Assembly: GCF_900157385.1 (NCBI RefSeq)
Contig: NZ_LT717699.1
Coordinates: 602,524 to 666,523 of the forward strand
DNA length: 64,000 bases
Direction: 5' to 3'
From: Mycobacterium terramassiliense
GTDB lineage: Bacteria; Actinomycetota; Actinomycetes; Mycobacteriales; Mycobacteriaceae
In this document: piece by piece, positions 34,471 to 43,976 of the stretch
Layout: each line of letters starts with the position of its first letter
Numbering within the stretch: the stretch's first letter is position 1
The notes under the pieces: generated by a model
Seen by the model: the letters and a program-made list of their open reading frames with translations, nothing else
Told to the model about the DNA's origin: nothing
Database searches by the model: none
Translations under genes and position numbers: made by a program

Positions 34471-35757
34471 GTGACAATGGAGTCTCGGGTCGCTCGCCGC
34501 GCGGTCCCTGTCCACGATGGCCCTGACGCAGGCCACCGTGTGTCCGGTGCGGCGGACCCACATTTCGCCTGCGTCGTTCGGAGTTTCTCCACCATGTTTC
34601 CGGCTCGCCGGTTCGGCGGCGGGGCGCTGGCCGTCTACGTCGACGGTCAACCCGCCGTTGACGTGTGGACCGGTTGGGAGGACCGGGGCGGTCACGTGCC
34701 GTGGTCGGCCGACACTGCCCCGATGGTGTTCTCGGCAACCAAGGGCATGGCCGCCACCGTCATCCACCGGCTCGCCGACCGCGGCCTCATCGACTACGAG
34801 GCTCCCGTTGCCGAGTACTGGCCGGAGTTCGGGGCCAACGGCAAAGCCGAACTCACCGTGCGGCAGGTGATGAGACACCACGCAGGGCTGTCGGGCCTGC
34901 GCGGCGCCACTCAGGAAGACCTGCTGGACCACGAACTGATGGAAGAGCGGCTGGCGGCCGCGTCGCCGGGACGCCTGCTGGGCAAATCCGCCTATCACGC
35001 GCTGACCTTCGGCTGGCTGATGTCCGGGCTCGCCCGGGGCGTGACCGGCAAGGGCATGCGCGCGCTGATTCGCGAGGAGCTCGCCGAGCCGCTGGGTACC
35101 GATGGGATGCACCTGGGCCGGCCGCCGGCCGAGTCGCCGACGCGGGCCGCGCAGATCATCATGCCGCAGAACCTCGTGGTCAACCCGGCCCTCAACTATG
35201 TGACGCGCAGGGTGGCCCACGAGCTGTCCGGTGGGTGGCGGTCCATGTACTTCCCGGGCTTCATCGCCGCCGCCCAGGGCGAGATCCCGTTGCTGGACGC
35301 CGAGATCCCGGCGGCCAATGGCGTGGTGACGGCCCGCGCGCTCGCGCGCATGTACGGGGCGATCGCCAACGGCGGCGAGATCGACGGCACCCAATTCTTG
35401 TCCCGTGAGCTGGTCGCCGGACTGACCGGTCGGCGGAGCCTGCGGCCGGACCGAAACCTGTTCGTGCCGTTGGCTTTCCACTTGGGCTATCACAGCCTGC
35501 CGATCGGCAACGTGATGCCGGGCTTCGGTCACGTCGGGCTGGGCGGTTCGGTCGGTTGGGCCAACCCCGCGGAGGGGGTGTCGTTCGCGCTGGTGCACAA
35601 CCGGTTGCTGACTCCCTTCGTGATGACCGATCACGCCGCGTTCGTCGGGATCTACAAGCTGATCCGCGACGCCGCCGCGAAGGTACGCAAGCGCGGTCTG
35701 CAGCCGGTGACTGAGTTCGGGGCGCCGTTCTCGGAGCCTGGAGCCGTCGCCGGCTAA
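34471..35757 (+). CDS. lipL: Serine hydrolase/esterase LipL (beta-lactamase family)
   Basis: A 428-residue esterase of the class C beta-lactamase fold. The SxxK nucleophile motif is SATKG (about 89-93), followed by RHHAGLSGL; GHVGLGGSVGWA near residue 357 fits the third conserved box. Known mycobacterial LipL hydrolyses short-chain esters and is cell-wall associated. GTG 34471 or ATG 34477. Same place as Rv1497 after meaB. Confidence 0.92.
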   Translation: MTMESRVARRAVPVHDGPDAGHRVSGAADPHFACVVRSFSTMFPARRFGGGALAVYVDGQPAVDVWTGWEDRGGHVPWSADTAPMVFSATKGMAATVIHRLADRGLIDYEAPVAEYWPEFGANGKAELTVRQVMRHHAGLSGLRGATQEDLLDHELMEERLAAASPGRLLGKSAYHALTFGWLMSGLARGVTGKGMRALIREELAEPLGTDGMHLGRPPAESPTRAAQIIMPQNLVVNPALNYVTRRVAHELSGGWRSMYFPGFIAAAQGEIPLLDAEIPAANGVVTARALARMYGAIANGGEIDGTQFLSRELVAGLTGRRSLRPDRNLFVPLAFHLGYHSLPIGNVMPGFGHVGLGGSVGWANPAEGVSFALVHNRLLTPFVMTDHAAFVGIYKLIRDAAAKVRKRGLQPVTEFGAPFSEPGAVAG

Positions 35758-35771
35758 CGGCTGAGGAATCT

Positions 35772-35805
35772 TCCAGGTGGAAGCCGACTTTCGTTGCCAC
35801 CTGGA
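35772..35805 (+). terminator. Putative hairpin terminator after lipL
   Basis: A 9-bp perfect stem, TCCAGGTGG/CCACCTGGA, with a 16-nt loop, 14 bp after the lipL stop codon. There is no U-tract, as is common for mycobacterial terminators. Confidence 0.5.
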
Positions 35806-35940
35806 CGTGGCGAACGGCTCCGCCCACCGGGTGTCGCAAACCGGGGTGGCAAGCCCCCCATTGCGTTAAGCTGCCGAGCGGTTGGGCCGCAGGCACGTCC
35901 TGCTGCCACGGTCGTTCGGTGGAGGAAAGGGGAGGATGCA

Positions 35941-37434
35941 TTGCGGCGACCCCTAGCAGCGCTACATGGCACCACCTCGGCCCTGCGGCAACGTTGCGCT
36001 ACGGTCACCGGCCAATCCGAGCGCACGACCCTGCTCGGCACGATCCTGCTGGCGACGTCCGTTTCGGCGGTGACTGCCTTCGTCCTGGGCCAGTATTTCT
36101 CGATTGATGCGCTTTCTTCTCTCGTCTTCGTCCCAGACGACTGCCAAGTCGATTGGGGCACCAGGGTCGGTCGGCATTGCTTCAGCGACTACGGGATTCA
36201 GGCGAACGTGGGCATGCAGGCCAATCCTTGGGGCTCCAACGTCGTTACGCTTCCGGACCACTCATCGCTCCAGTTCGGTTTCAGCAACTATCCGGCGGCC
36301 GGGATGCTGCCGCAGACGGTCTTCGGGTTTCTCGGACGGGCGCTTCATGCACCGAAGTTAGGGTTGGTCGCCTACTTGCTCCTCTTAACGATGGCGGCCC
36401 TTACTCCGGCGGTGTGGGCTGCCCGGGGAGCGCGTGGTCTGGAGCGGGTGGTGGTCTTTTTCGCATGCGGCACCGCCGCGATTCCGGCCTGGATGGTGAT
36501 CGATCGGGGCAACTCCACGGGATTCGTGGTGCCGATCGCGCTGGCTTTTCTGGTGGCGCTGTGTCGCCAACGGTGGGGGCTCGTCACCGTCATGGTGATC
36601 CTGGCTGCGCTGGTGAAGCCACAATTCGCCGTGCTGGGGATGGTCCTGTTCGCGGCACGGCAATGGCGATGGGCGGGCACCGCGGTCGCCGGCGTCGCGC
36701 TGTCCAACATCGCCGCCTATTTGCTGTGGCCCCGGGACTTTCCGCAAACCATCGTGCAATCGATCCATAACACCCTCGGCTACGGCTCGTTCAAGGCGCT
36801 TATCGGGTTAAACGTGTCCTTCGGGAAGGCGCTGCTGATCCTGCCCGACAGTCTGGAGGCGCGTGCCACGGGCGGCAACCTACCGGACGGCTTCCTGGCT
36901 GGCCCCCGGTCGGTCATCGGATACGTAGTCCTCTTGCTGGTTGTCGTCTCCGTACTTGCTCTCGGGCGCCGCATCCCGCCCGTCCTGGTCGGCATCATGC
37001 TGCTGGCCACGGCGTGCCTTTTCCCCGCCGTTGTCCTGCCCTATTACCTGGCGTTCGCGCTACCGATCGCCGCCCTGGTGGTGCGGGATCCGGCGGGGCC
37101 ACCGGGAACCGGGATCTTCGACCGCCTCGCTACCGTCGGCGACGGTCGTCGCGCGGTTGGCATTTGCGTGACCCTCGCCGCAGCTCTGAGTATCGCGCAT
37201 ATCGCGTTGCCCAGTCCGCCCCTTCGCGCGGAGATAGTAGGAGCGGTACAACACGGCCTCGAGATGCCCGACCGATGGGTCGTTGTCACCACCGCGTCCT
37301 TTGCGGCGCTCCTCTGGTTGCTCGCGTGCGGGGTGATCGTCGGCTCCTTCGCGCGGCGTCCCGCACCCATCCCATCGGGTGACCAGCGGCCAGCGGGGAA
37401 GGTTCCGGTGGATCCCGCGGTGGCGCCTAACTAG
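35941..37434 (+). CDS. GT87-like membrane glycosyltransferase, copy 1
   Basis: A 497-residue polytopic membrane protein with about ten helices and a DUF2029/GT87-like (GT-C) pattern: a long periplasmic loop after helix 1 (DDCQVDWGTRVGRHCFSDY), then MVIDRGNSTGFVVPIALAFL, ALVKPQFAVLGM and LFPAVVLPYYLAF. GT-C enzymes use polyprenyl-phosphate sugars on the outer face of the membrane. TTG 35941 has GGGGAGG five nt upstream and gives LRRPLAAL, matching the paralogue's LDPLRRTIAL. It is a tandem duplicate of the next gene and resembles Rv1508c-type proteins of the LOS region. Confidence 0.78.
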   Translation: MRRPLAALHGTTSALRQRCATVTGQSERTTLLGTILLATSVSAVTAFVLGQYFSIDALSSLVFVPDDCQVDWGTRVGRHCFSDYGIQANVGMQANPWGSNVVTLPDHSSLQFGFSNYPAAGMLPQTVFGFLGRALHAPKLGLVAYLLLLTMAALTPAVWAARGARGLERVVVFFACGTAAIPAWMVIDRGNSTGFVVPIALAFLVALCRQRWGLVTVMVILAALVKPQFAVLGMVLFAARQWRWAGTAVAGVALSNIAAYLLWPRDFPQTIVQSIHNTLGYGSFKALIGLNVSFGKALLILPDSLEARATGGNLPDGFLAGPRSVIGYVVLLLVVVSVLALGRRIPPVLVGIMLLATACLFPAVVLPYYLAFALPIAALVVRDPAGPPGTGIFDRLATVGDGRRAVGICVTLAAALSIAHIALPSPPLRAEIVGAVQHGLEMPDRWVVVTTASFAALLWLLACGVIVGSFARRPAPIPSGDQRPAGKVPVDPAVAPN

Positions 37435-37551
37435 TCCGAGTGAATTGGTGGATTTTCAGCAAAACTCCGTACATATCTGCCAAGCTTCGCCCCGGGGGCG
37501 AACTCGGGCTCACTCCCACTAGATCTTTCGGCGACGAACCGGGGAGATTCG

Positions 37552-39591
37552 ATGACGCGAGCCCTTGATCCGCTACGGCGAACGATCGCGCTCGTACGGG
37601 AGCAACGCGCGGCAGTCGTTTGCCAATCCGAACGTTGCCTCTTGGTTGGACTTGTCTTGGTCGGGTCGACGATTTCCGTTGTGACGGGTTGTGTTCTCGT
37701 CCATTACTACTCGGTTGATGTCATATCCTCGCTCCTGTACTCGCCCTACGACTGTGTACGCGATTGGGGCGTGAGGATCGGTCGCCACTGCTTCAGCGAC
37801 TACACGATTCCGGTGAGTTTCGGGATGAGCTCTAACCCGTGGGCGCCCTATCCCATGTATCTTCCCCCGGACTATAAGCCGGCCCTCAACAACTACCCGG
37901 CGGCCGCGATGTTGCCGCACATGTTTTTCGGGTCGCTGGGGGCATGGCTGGGTGCGCCACAAATTGGATTGTTTGGTTACCTGATCGCTTTGACGGCCGC
38001 GGTTTTCACTCCAGCGTTATGGGCGGCTCGGACGGCGCGAGGGCTCGAGCCGGTAGTCGTTTTCGTCGCCTGCGGCGTCGCGGCCATTCCGGCATGGATG
38101 ACGATCGACCGCGGCAACTCGGTGGGATTTGTAGTACCGATAGCGCTGGTCTTCTTGGTGGCGCTGTGCCGACAGCGCTGGGGTCTCGTCGCGCTCATGG
38201 TCGTCCTGGCGGCGCTGGTGAAACCGCAGTTCGTCGTGCTCGCTGTCGCGCTATTCGCGGCGCGGCAATGGCGGTGGGGTGGCATTGCGGTGGTCGCAGC
38301 CGCCGTCTCCAACGTCGCTGCATACGCGTTGTGGCCCCAAGACTTCCCGCACACCATCGTGCAGTCGATGCACAACGTCCTTGGCTACGGTTCGTTCAAA
38401 TCGAGCGTCAGCGACGGCAACGTGTCATTCGGCAAGGGGATCCTGGCGATCCCTGATTTCGTCAAGGGATATACCGCGGGCGGCGCGGTGCCGGAGGGCT
38501 TTCTGGCCGGTCCGCGATCGGTGCTCGGGTTTGTCGTCCTATTCGTCGTCGTCGCGGCGGTCGTGGCGCTTGGGCGACGGGTCCCGCCCGTCATGGTGGG
38601 CATCGCGCTCCTGGCGACCGCATCCCTCTTTCCCGCGGTGAGTTGTCGGTACTATTTGGTCTTCGCGTTGCCGGCTGCCGCGTTGCTGGCGCGAGACCCG
38701 GATGGGCTTCCGGGAAGCGGGATATTCGACAGGGTCGCGCTCGTCGGCGGCCGTCGCCGCGCGGTTGGTATTTGCGTCAGCGTCGCCGCCGGGATCAGCA
38801 TCGTCCAAATCGCACTGCCGAGTCCACCCGTCCGGGTACCGATATCGGGAGGGGGGGCCGTCGAAAGCTTCCTCAACTTAGTTATCACCACGGTCTTTTT
38901 CACGCCGCTGCTGTGGTTGCTCGCGTGCGGGGCGATCATCGCCTCCTACGCCCGGCGTCCGGCGCCCTCCTACAGCGATGACGATGAGCAGGTGACCGAC
39001 TTATCACCGGATACCAGTCGCAGAACGACGCGCAAACCCGAGGTAGCGACAGAGCCATCGCCACAACCGCCAATAGATCTGTGCAGCTTCGTGGGTTACG
39101 GAAATCGCGGGTTCAAAGCCCGCTGGGTATGGGTAAGCGAGGAGGTCATGGCCAAATTGGGCGAAGGTCAAGCATCGGACTGCGGTAACGAACCGGTGCG
39201 GCCGGGGCCCGGATTGGATCAGCTGTCGCGCGCGCTACCCGCGCGTCGCGTCGTCGTGGGATTCGGCGGTGCTGCGCCGGAAGGAGAAGTGCCGGTGGCC
39301 GAAGTAGCTCAGCAGGGTGGACGCCGTAACGATGATCGCCTGCGCCGGTATGCGGTGCAAACCGAACTCGACCAGCACGGGCAGGGCAACGGCATTGATG
39401 GCCAGCGCGGTGAGGTAGACGCTCTCGAAGCGCGCGAAATCACGCAACACATGGCCGCGGACGCGGAAGACGAAGCGCCGATGCATCACGAAGGCAAAGA
39501 GGACGCTCAGCACATGCGCTATACCGACTGTCACCAAGGACCCGGCTATCTTGCCGAACCGATGGTCGACCACGTAACCCACGGTTTGTGA
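37552..39591 (+). CDS. GT87-like membrane glycosyltransferase, copy 2, with C-terminal read-through
   Basis: Residues 1 to about 475 are collinear with copy 1 (same CxxDWG...RHCFSDY loop, MTIDRGNSVGFVVPIAL, ALVKPQFVVLAV, VSCRYYLVFALP). After SYARRPAPSYSDDDEQ, where copy 1 would end about 20 residues later, the frame stays open for another 190 residues. The last 119 codons lie antisense to gtrA and have no membrane or domain character. The extension is probably stop loss near a gene junction, and may not be functional. ATG 37552 follows GGGGAG. Confidence 0.75.
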   Translation: MTRALDPLRRTIALVREQRAAVVCQSERCLLVGLVLVGSTISVVTGCVLVHYYSVDVISSLLYSPYDCVRDWGVRIGRHCFSDYTIPVSFGMSSNPWAPYPMYLPPDYKPALNNYPAAAMLPHMFFGSLGAWLGAPQIGLFGYLIALTAAVFTPALWAARTARGLEPVVVFVACGVAAIPAWMTIDRGNSVGFVVPIALVFLVALCRQRWGLVALMVVLAALVKPQFVVLAVALFAARQWRWGGIAVVAAAVSNVAAYALWPQDFPHTIVQSMHNVLGYGSFKSSVSDGNVSFGKGILAIPDFVKGYTAGGAVPEGFLAGPRSVLGFVVLFVVVAAVVALGRRVPPVMVGIALLATASLFPAVSCRYYLVFALPAAALLARDPDGLPGSGIFDRVALVGGRRRAVGICVSVAAGISIVQIALPSPPVRVPISGGGAVESFLNLVITTVFFTPLLWLLACGAIIASYARRPAPSYSDDDEQVTDLSPDTSRRTTRKPEVATEPSPQPPIDLCSFVGYGNRGFKARWVWVSEEVMAKLGEGQASDCGNEPVRPGPGLDQLSRALPARRVVVGFGGAAPEGEVPVAEVAQQGGRRNDDRLRRYAVQTELDQHGQGNGIDGQRGEVDALEAREITQHMAADAEDEAPMHHEGKEDAQHMRYTDCHQGPGYLAEPMVDHVTHGL

Positions 39592-39726
39592 GCAAGCGAC
39601 GAAGATCCCAAAGCCGATGACGGTGTTGATGCCACCGACGACCAGAAAAGCCACTCGCTGATCGTTGACCAGCCGAATAAGCGGCCCCGCCGGGGCCGAT
39701 TCGGATGGCAAATCGAATTCAGTCAT
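39235..39726 (-). CDS. GtrA-family flippase-like membrane protein
   Basis: A 163-residue GtrA/DPMS3-type protein with four helices (about 25-45, 60-82, 100-120, 127-148), including FLVVGGINTVIGFGIF and SYFGHRHFSFR. GtrA proteins are thought to flip polyprenyl-phosphate-linked sugars. Its start overlaps the rfbG stop by 4 bp, so it is translationally coupled to the CDP-sugar genes, while a GtrB-like transferase lies at 43038. Copy 2 of the GT87-like gene overlaps it in antisense. Confidence 0.88.
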   Translation of the reverse strand: MTEFDLPSESAPAGPLIRLVNDQRVAFLVVGGINTVIGFGIFVACSQTVGYVVDHRFGKIAGSLVTVGIAHVLSVLFAFVMHRRFVFRVRGHVLRDFARFESVYLTALAINAVALPVLVEFGLHRIPAQAIIVTASTLLSYFGHRHFSFRRSTAESHDDATRG

Positions 39727-40739
39727 CTCAGGTTCTCGAAAGCGGCGATCTGCTCCTGAGCCACCGTCAGCGGGTCGGCGCCTCCGTGGACCCGCCGCTC
39801 CCAGTCGACAGTCCAGGCCAGGGCGTCGCGGAAGCCCAGCCGGTTGCGCCAGCCGAGTTCCCGCTGCGCTTTGGAGGCGTCGAGCGCCAGCAGGTTCGCC
39901 TCGTGTGGATGCTCCCCGTCGTCAAGGTTCCAATGGGCGCCCCCGCCCCACAGCTCGGCGGCTAGGGTGGCGACCTTGCCGACCTCGACGAAGCTGTCGC
40001 GCCCCGGCCCGAAGTTCCATTGGCCCAGGCCGGATCCGGCCAGTAGCGCGTCAACGAGGGTGAGGTATCCATTGAGGCAATCGAGCACGTGCTGCCACGG
40101 ACGCACCGCGTGCGGGAACCGCAGCAGCGGCGCCTCCCCCCGCGCGTAGGCGGCCATCAGGTCCGGCAGCAGCCGATCACGGCTGACATCAGCGCCGCCA
40201 ATGACGTTGCCGCCGCGGGCAATAGCGGTGGGAGGCCCGGGAAAGCTTCGAATCCAGGACTGGGCCAGCAGATCGGCCATCGCCTTCGATGCGCTGTAGG
40301 GATCGTCGCCGCCCAGGGGATCGGTTTCGACGTAACCGGCCTCCTGGTCGACGTTGCGGTAGACCTTGTCGGTAGTCACGACGACATGCGCACGTACCGA
40401 TGGCGTGGCTGCGACGGCCTCGAGCGCGTTGAGCGTTCCGATGGCGTTGGTCTCGTAGGTGTAGCGCGGGTCGCGATACGACTCGCGGACCAGTGACTGG
40501 GCCGCCATGTGCACGACCACGTCCGGAGCCGCGGCAGACATCGCCGCCGCGGTGGCCTCGGCGTCACGGATGTCCACCCGGGAGTCGTAGACGAGCAGGT
40601 CGGCGAGGCCCGCCCGCTTGAACAGACCGCCGTCGGGAGGGTCGAGCGCGAAGCCGGAGACCCGGTGGCCGCGACTGAGCAGGAGCAGCGCGAGCCAAGG
40701 TCCTTTGAACCCCGTATGCCCGGTGATCAGATAGTGCAC
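39723..40739 (-). CDS. rfbG: CDP-glucose 4,6-dehydratase
   Basis: A 338-residue extended SDR enzyme that converts CDP-glucose to CDP-4-keto-6-deoxyglucose. NAD-binding ITGHTGFKG at residues 5-13, substrate loop TTDKVY, and the catalytic YSASK near 150. RPWQHVLDCLNGYL is typical of RfbG. It lies between rfbH and gtrA, in one minus-strand operon with gaps of 2 bp and -4 bp. Confidence 0.93.
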   Translation of the reverse strand: MHYLITGHTGFKGPWLALLLLSRGHRVSGFALDPPDGGLFKRAGLADLLVYDSRVDIRDAEATAAAMSAAAPDVVVHMAAQSLVRESYRDPRYTYETNAIGTLNALEAVAATPSVRAHVVVTTDKVYRNVDQEAGYVETDPLGGDDPYSASKAMADLLAQSWIRSFPGPPTAIARGGNVIGGADVSRDRLLPDLMAAYARGEAPLLRFPHAVRPWQHVLDCLNGYLTLVDALLAGSGLGQWNFGPGRDSFVEVGKVATLAAELWGGGAHWNLDDGEHPHEANLLALDASKAQRELGWRNRLGFRDALAWTVDWERRVHGGADPLTVAQEQIAAFENLR

Positions 40740-40741
40740 GG

Positions 40742-42082
40742 CTATCGCGCGGCTTCGGCCATGTACTCGTGGATCGAGTCAGCCACGAACTCCAGCATCG
40801 GCCCGGTAAGGCCTGGATAGGTGCCCACCCAGAACGTCCGGTTCATCACGATGTCAGTGTTCGTGAGTTCCCCGACGATCCGGAAGTCGACGCCACGGTA
40901 GGCCGGCTGCTTGACGAGGTTGCCGGCGAACAGCTGGCGGAAGCCGATCTTGCGCTCGTCGAGGAACTGCATGAACTTGGTGCGGTCGACGGGATGTTCC
41001 GGATCAAGGGTGATCGGGAAGCCGAACCAAGACGGATCAGACTTGGGTGTGGCGACCGGAAGGATGAGCCCCTCGACGCCGGACAGTCGGGAAGTCAGGT
41101 AGTCGAAGTTGTCCTTACGGGCCTTGACGAATCCGTCGACCTTGGCGAGTTGTGAGAGGCCCAGCGCCGCCTGCATGTCGGTGGCCTTCAGGTTGTATCC
41201 AATGTGGCTGTAGATGTATTTGTGGTCATAGCCCTTGGGCAGCTCGCCGAGTTGCCACTCGAACCGTTTCTGGCAGGTGTTGTCGTTTCCGGGGGCGCAG
41301 TAGCAGTCCCGGCCCCAGTCGCGGAAGGACTCGACCTGTTTGCGCACCAGCGCCGACTTGACGAACACCGCGCCGCCCTCGCCGGTCGTGATGTGGTGCG
41401 CGGGGTAGAAGCTCAGCGTTGCGGTGTCGCCGAAACTACCGGTGCGCTTGCCGTCGTACGTCGAGCCGAGTGCGTCACACGAGTCCTCGACCAGCCATAA
41501 GCCGTGCTTGTCGCACAACTCCTGGACCGTATCGAGGTCGAACGGGTTGCCCAAGGTGTGGGCCATCATGATCGCCCGCGTCTTGGGCCCGACGGCCTCT
41601 CGAAGCCGTTCCGGTATCGCGTCGTAAGTGCCAAGCTCGATGTCGACGACCACCGGGCGCAGGCGATTCTGAATGATCGGGTTGACGGTGGTCGGAAATC
41701 CGGACGCCACGGTCAGCACCTCGTCACCGGGCTCCAGCGGCCGTTTGCCGAACCTTTTCTTATAGCTGCCCAACTTTGGGCTGGTCAATGCGCTGAGTGC
41801 GCAAAGGTTGGCGCTCGACCCACTGTTGACAAAGACCGCGTCGCGGGCTCCCACATAACGGGCGAGGGCCCGCTCGAAGATCGGATGGAACCGGCCGGCG
41901 GTCAGCCACCCGTCCAGCGACGCGTCGACGAGGGCGGCGAAGTCTTCGGGGTCGAGAACCTTGCCCGACACGGGCACCGGCGTGGTCCCTGCCACAAACT
42001 CGGATGTCGCGAGCTTGCGTTTGGCATACTCGCGCACCGCGGCGAGGATATCGTCGCGATCCTCCTCGAGCCCCGTCCCCAA
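40742..42082 (-). CDS. rfbH: CDP-4-keto-6-deoxyglucose 3-dehydrase (E1)
   Basis: A 446-residue PMP- and [2Fe-2S]-dependent enzyme of the DegT/AHBA fold that starts C-3 deoxygenation. Instead of the PLP lysine of aminotransferases it has His: [14 protein letters not shown], the defining change of E1. The iron-sulfur cysteines are seen in [12 protein letters not shown]. Start uncertain: TTG 42082 has no ribosome site, whereas an in-frame ATT at 42106 has GGAG 5 nt upstream. The partner reductase E3 is not in the window. Confidence 0.93.
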   Translation of the reverse strand: MGTGLEEDRDDILAAVREYAKRKLATSEFVAGTTPVPVSGKVLDPEDFAALVDASLDGWLTAGRFHPIFERALARYVGARDAVFVNSGSSANLCALSALTSPKLGSYKKRFGKRPLEPGDEVLTVASGFPTTVNPIIQNRLRPVVVDIELGTYDAIPERLREAVGPKTRAIMMAHTLGNPFDLDTVQELCDKHGLWLVEDSCDALGSTYDGKRTGSFGDTATLSFYPAHHITTGEGGAVFVKSALVRKQVESFRDWGRDCYCAPGNDNTCQKRFEWQLGELPKGYDHKYIYSHIGYNLKATDMQAALGLSQLAKVDGFVKARKDNFDYLTSRLSGVEGLILPVATPKSDPSWFGFPITLDPEHPVDRTKFMQFLDERKIGFRQLFAGNLVKQPAYRGVDFRIVGELTNTDIVMNRTFWVGTYPGLTGPMLEFVADSIHEYMAEAAR

Positions 42083-42258
42083 CCGATCGGTATCGAGTCT
42101 TGAAATGAGGTCTCCTAAGACGTGCGTATCCGTACATTATGCGGCGGCCGAAAACCCAGCCGAACGCGCCGCAGCATTGCTAGTGTGTCATCTGCGCGAC
42201 GCTGGCGTGGGGGAAACAGCGCTGGGGGACAGGTTGCCTTGAGATTGGACGATTGGTA

Positions 42259-43035
42259 ATGAAAGCCGTACTCCTCGCGGGTGGTCTTGGCACGCGTATG
42301 CGCGAGGAGACCGAGTTCCGCCCCAAGCCGATGGTTGAGGTGGGTGGTCGCCCGGTGCTCTGGCATATCATGAAAATTCTTGGCCACTACGGGATTTCCG
42401 ACTTTATCGTGTGCACGGGCTACAAGAGCGAGTACATCAAGAACTACTTCACCAACTACGGGGCGGCCAATCTGGACTTCACCATCACCCTTGGTGACCA
42501 GTCGAGCATCCGCTACCACGGCTCGCACGACGAATTCAACTGGCAGGTCACCGTCGCGGACACCGGGCTCGATACGATGACCGGCGGCCGGATCAAGCGC
42601 ATTCAGAAGTACGTAGGCTGCGAGACGTTCCTCTGCACCTACGGCGACGGTATCGCCGACGTCGACATCCACGCCCTGCTCAAGTTTCACCGCTCCCATG
42701 GCAAGCTCGCGACGGTCACGGCCACCCAGCCGATGAGCCGGTTCGGGGTCATCGACCTGGAGGACGACGGCGCGGTCGCCAAATTCCGAGAGAAGCCAAA
42801 GACCGAGGACTGGATCAACATCGGTTACTTCCTCTTCGAGCCAGGAGTGTTCGATTACCTGGAGGGCGACGAGACCGTGCTCGAGGACAAGCCGCTGCTC
42901 CGGTTGGCGGAAGACCGCCAAATTGCCGCGTTCCCACACCACGGCTTCTGGCAGCCGATGGACACCTTCCGGGAATCGCAGCTGTTGAACAACCTCTGGA
43001 TCAGCGGGGACCCGCCTTGGAAAGTGTGGGAGTAA
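42259..43035 (+). CDS. rfbF: Glucose-1-phosphate cytidylyltransferase
   Basis: A 258-residue nucleotidyltransferase making CDP-glucose from CTP and glucose-1-phosphate. The signature LAGGLGTRMREET (about 7-19) with RPKPMVEVGGRPVLWHIM is followed by CTYGDGIADVD and GFWQPMDTFRE. It is the first step of the CDP-3,6-dideoxyhexose route with rfbG and rfbH, which lie divergently across a 150-bp gap. The gtrB-like gene begins 2 bp after its stop. Confidence 0.95.
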   Translation: MKAVLLAGGLGTRMREETEFRPKPMVEVGGRPVLWHIMKILGHYGISDFIVCTGYKSEYIKNYFTNYGAANLDFTITLGDQSSIRYHGSHDEFNWQVTVADTGLDTMTGGRIKRIQKYVGCETFLCTYGDGIADVDIHALLKFHRSHGKLATVTATQPMSRFGVIDLEDDGAVAKFREKPKTEDWINIGYFLFEPGVFDYLEGDETVLEDKPLLRLAEDRQIAAFPHHGFWQPMDTFRESQLLNNLWISGDPPWKVWE

Positions 43036-43037
43036 GT

Positions 43038-43976
43038 GTGGGAGCGAAGAAAAAGATCGCCGTAATTTCGCCGGCCTTCAATGAAAGTGAGTGCATCGAG
43101 GAGCTAGCTCGCCAGCTGGCCAAGGTGTTCGACTCCGAGCCGGAGTACGACTTCGAGGCGATCATCGTCGAAAACGGGTCCACCGACGACACGATGGACA
43201 AGCTACTCGCGATCAATAAGGCGGATCCCCGCTTCAAGATCCTGCAGTTGGCTCGCAACTTCCGGATGGACGGCGGTCTGACGGCGGGCCTCAACGTGGT
43301 CGACGCCGACGCTGTCGTCCTGATGACCGCCGACCTGCAAGACCCACCCGATTTTATCCCGGAAATGATCCGCGCATGGGAGCAGGGTTACGAGAACGTC
43401 TACGGCGTGGTGACAGAACGGGGCGGGACCGGACCCGTCCGCAGGATGAATTCCCAGCTGTTCTATTGGCTGGCGGGCAAGCTCACCGACGACCGAATCA
43501 CCAGCAACGCCAGTGACTTCCGGTTGGTTGACCGAAAGGTCTACGAGGCAGTTCGCTCGATGGACGAACGCAACCGTTTCGTCCGGGGATTGTTCTCCTG
43601 GGTTGGATTCAAGTCGATCGGGCTGCCCATGAAGCGGGCGCCCCGCTTCGCCGGGGAATCCAAGGCTTACACCTTCAAGGTGCTCGACTTAGCAGGGAAG
43701 GGCATCCTGGCCCACTCTTACGTGCCCTTGCGGCTTATCACCCTCACCGGCTTCCTTTTGAGCGCAATAGCGGTCATCGCTGTGTTTGTCCTCGCCTTCC
43801 GCTTCGTCTTCTATGGGGTGCCGTTTCCCGGCTTCGGCTCGATCATCTGCGTCACGCTGATCGGCTTCGGCGTTGTTACCCTGCTCCTCGGGGTCATCGG
43901 CGAGTACTTGGCGCTTATCTACGAGGAGGTCAAGCAGCGTCCCAACTTCGTTATCACCCGGAAGGTGGGCGTGTGA
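43038..43976 (+). CDS. GtrB-like polyprenyl-phosphate glycosyltransferase
   Basis: A 312-residue GT2 enzyme with two C-terminal membrane helices (about 235-257 and 268-290), the architecture of GtrB/DPM1-type transferases. N-terminal ISPAFNESECIEELA, the metal-binding LMTADLQDPP, and the final GVIGEYLALIYEEVKQRP are typical. Such enzymes put a nucleotide-linked sugar on a polyprenyl phosphate. GTG 43038 follows GGGAG by 5 nt. Being embedded among the CDP-sugar genes, it may use the CDP-dideoxy sugar (inference). Its stop overlaps the next start by 4 bp. Confidence 0.88.
   Translation: MGAKKKIAVISPAFNESECIEELARQLAKVFDSEPEYDFEAIIVENGSTDDTMDKLLAINKADPRFKILQLARNFRMDGGLTAGLNVVDADAVVLMTADLQDPPDFIPEMIRAWEQGYENVYGVVTERGGTGPVRRMNSQLFYWLAGKLTDDRITSNASDFRLVDRKVYEAVRSMDERNRFVRGLFSWVGFKSIGLPMKRAPRFAGESKAYTFKVLDLAGKGILAHSYVPLRLITLTGFLLSAIAVIAVFVLAFRFVFYGVPFPGFGSIICVTLIGFGVVTLLLGVIGEYLALIYEEVKQRPNFVITRKVGV

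Noticed and set aside
39100..39130. tRNA T-arm-like hairpin GCGGGTTCAAAGCCCGC
   Set aside because: No matching acceptor stem, D-arm, anticodon arm or CCA end nearby; the T-loop also lacks the final pyrimidine.
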